Below are positions 11,502-12,577 of a stretch of DNA of 12,577 bases, piece after piece. Both the position numbers and the translations under genes were made by a program. Under the pieces are notes generated by a model that saw only the letters and a program-made list of their open reading frames with translations, searched no databases and was not told where the DNA came from. The stretch's first letter is position 1, and the number at the start of each line of letters is the position of its first letter. Where the stretch lies: positions 1 through 12,577 of the forward strand of contig CAMDBY010000029.1 in the NCBI GenBank assembly GCA_945889575.1, written 5' to 3'. The DNA comes from Bifidobacterium breve. Lineage in GTDB: Bacteria > Actinomycetota > Acidimicrobiia > Acidimicrobiales > Ilumatobacteraceae.

Positions 11502-12577
11502 TGTCACATCAATTTTTAGAAAATCCGATTGCTATCGCAGCAAATCAGGGGAATGACTATTGCCCATTCATTCCTGTCTTCGGCGCACCAGCTGAAATGT
11601 TTGAGCGGGGCGAAGGTACTCAACTGTGGTCAGTTGATGGAAAGAGGTATCTCGATTTCCTTAGCGGTATTGCTGTCGTGTCTCTGGGTCATGCGAATCC
11701 CGTAATTGCTAAAGCCATCGCAGACCAAGCCAACACGCTGGTACACGTATCGAACTTCTTTGCCAATACCGTCGCAACGAAGACTGCTGTTGAGATCTCC
11801 GGGCTTATGCATGATGCCGGCGCGGGTGATGGTCAAGTGTTCTTCTGTAACTCTGGTGCTGAAGCAAACGAAGCGGCTATCAAGTTGGCTCGCAAGTTTG
11901 GTGGTCGTGGTCGTCATGCCATCGTGACCGCATATGGCAGTTTTCACGGCCGCACGCTTGGTGCATTGGCACTCACGGGTCAACCTGCAAAACATGAAAT
12001 CTTTCAGCCGATGCCAGATGGATTTCGCTATTGCGAATACGGAGACATTGAGTCACTGCGGGCACAAATTGATCCAACAGTTGCCGCAGTGATGTTAGAA
12101 GCCATTCAAGGCGAAGGGGGAGTCATTCCTGCTGACCCTGCGTATCTACAAGCCGTTCAACAGTTGTGCAAAGAGCGTGGGCTATTGCTCATCATTGATG
12201 AAGTGCAAACTGGGTTTTGCAGAACCGGAAAATGGTTCGGTTTTGAACATGCTGGTATTTCACCTGATGCCGTAACGATGGCAAAGGGAATGGGTAACGG
12301 AATGCCTGTCGGTGCGCTCTGGGCTCGCCGTGACGTCGCAGCAGTTCTGCAACCAGGTGACCATGGTTCGACATACAGCGGCACAGCACTTGCAACAGCA
12401 GCGGTGTCCGCTGTGATATCAGAAATGAAGCGACTGCACGCCGACGAACTGGCTGTACGCCAGGGTGCCCGACTCACTAAAGGTTTGTTGGCGATTCCAA
12501 AGATTGATCATGTGCGCGGGTCAGGTCTGTTGTTGGGTGCTCAACTTGCAGAAGGAATCGTCGCGGGAGACGTTTAT
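11501..12577 (+). CDS. argD: acetylornithine aminotransferase (C-terminus cut off by window edge)
   Basis: This PLP enzyme moves an amino group from glutamate to N-acetylglutamate semialdehyde, giving N-acetylornithine. 359 residues are visible of the usual 390-400. Typical class III aminotransferase features are YLDFLSGIAVVSLGHANP (about 51-68), CNSGAEANEAAIKLAR (about 116-131) and SFHGRTLGALALTGQ. IIDEVQTGFCRTGKWF holds Asp233, which contacts the PLP ring nitrogen. The Schiff-base lysine is Lys262 in MAKGMGNGMPVGA, and GSTYSGTALATAAV follows. The start ATG overlaps the argB TGA as TGATG, so translation is coupled. Paralogues such as succinylornithine or GABA transaminases share these motifs, but the operon position settles the assignment. 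Confidence 0.95.
   Translation, partial: MSHQFLENPIAIAANQGNDYCPFIPVFGAPAEMFERGEGTQLWSVDGKRYLDFLSGIAVVSLGHANPVIAKAIADQANTLVHVSNFFANTVATKTAVEISGLMHDAGAGDGQVFFCNSGAEANEAAIKLARKFGGRGRHAIVTAYGSFHGRTLGALALTGQPAKHEIFQPMPDGFRYCEYGDIESLRAQIDPTVAAVMLEAIQGEGGVIPADPAYLQAVQQLCKERGLLLIIDEVQTGFCRTGKWFGFEHAGISPDAVTMAKGMGNGMPVGALWARRDVAAVLQPGDHGSTYSGTALATAAVSAVISEMKRLHADELAVRQGARLTKGLLAIPKIDHVRGSGLLLGAQLAEGIVAGDVY

Noticed and set aside
1..12577. CRISPR array, tRNA, rRNA, mobile element or defence system
   Set aside because: No regular repeats, RNA gene landmarks, transposase, integrase, toxin-antitoxin or nuclease genes are seen. All long frames are housekeeping or identified families.

Overview
This is a gene-dense stretch of a bacterial chromosome of moderate GC content (about half, judged by eye). 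It holds housekeeping genes for translation and for histidine and arginine biosynthesis. The gene order points to an actinobacterium. A DUF1844-like gene lies divergent to infC, the order infC-rpmI-rplT-TrmH/SpoU methyltransferase-pheS-pheT is kept, and an arg operon follows. That is the Mycobacterium/Streptomyces-type layout. The moderate GC, the atypical cold-shock-fold gene and several candidate leaderless promoters would fit an aquatic Acidimicrobiia-like lineage, but that placement is inference. I see no transposase, phage gene, CRISPR array, tRNA or rRNA, and no sign of recent transfer.

Layout. Bases 1-513 (minus) hold a truncated RsmC-like methyltransferase, divergent from def-fmt (542-1953). 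hisG and a small degenerate cold-shock-domain gene follow (2006-3104). A DUF1844-like gene (3088-3438, minus) runs tail to tail into the latter. A roughly 195-base leader with several hairpins (3439-3633) precedes the IF3 operon infC-rpmI-rplT-TrmH-like (3634-5626). A terminator- or attenuator-like hairpin (5627-5657) separates this operon from pheS-pheT (5672-9054). algH/yqgE (9051-9599, minus) is convergent with pheT and divergent from argC-argB-argD (9622 to the right edge, argD incomplete).

How the genes work together. def and fmt remove and add the formyl group of initiator methionine. IF3, L35, L20, the rRNA methyltransferase and PheRS build and feed the ribosome. hisG is the feedback-controlled entry step of histidine synthesis. 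argC, argB and argD carry out steps two to four of ornithine synthesis, probably under an ArgR-type repressor acting at the argC/algH promoter.

The most notable observations are two start-codon anomalies in the IF3 operon. infC has no ATG, GTG or TTG that could start its conserved N-terminal domain, and the best candidate is ATA at 3634. The TrmH-like gene likewise has none upstream of its conserved N-terminus. Its best candidate is a CTG at 4859 overlapping the rplT stop as CTGA. IF3 proofreads both codon classes. I found no clearly novel multi-gene system.
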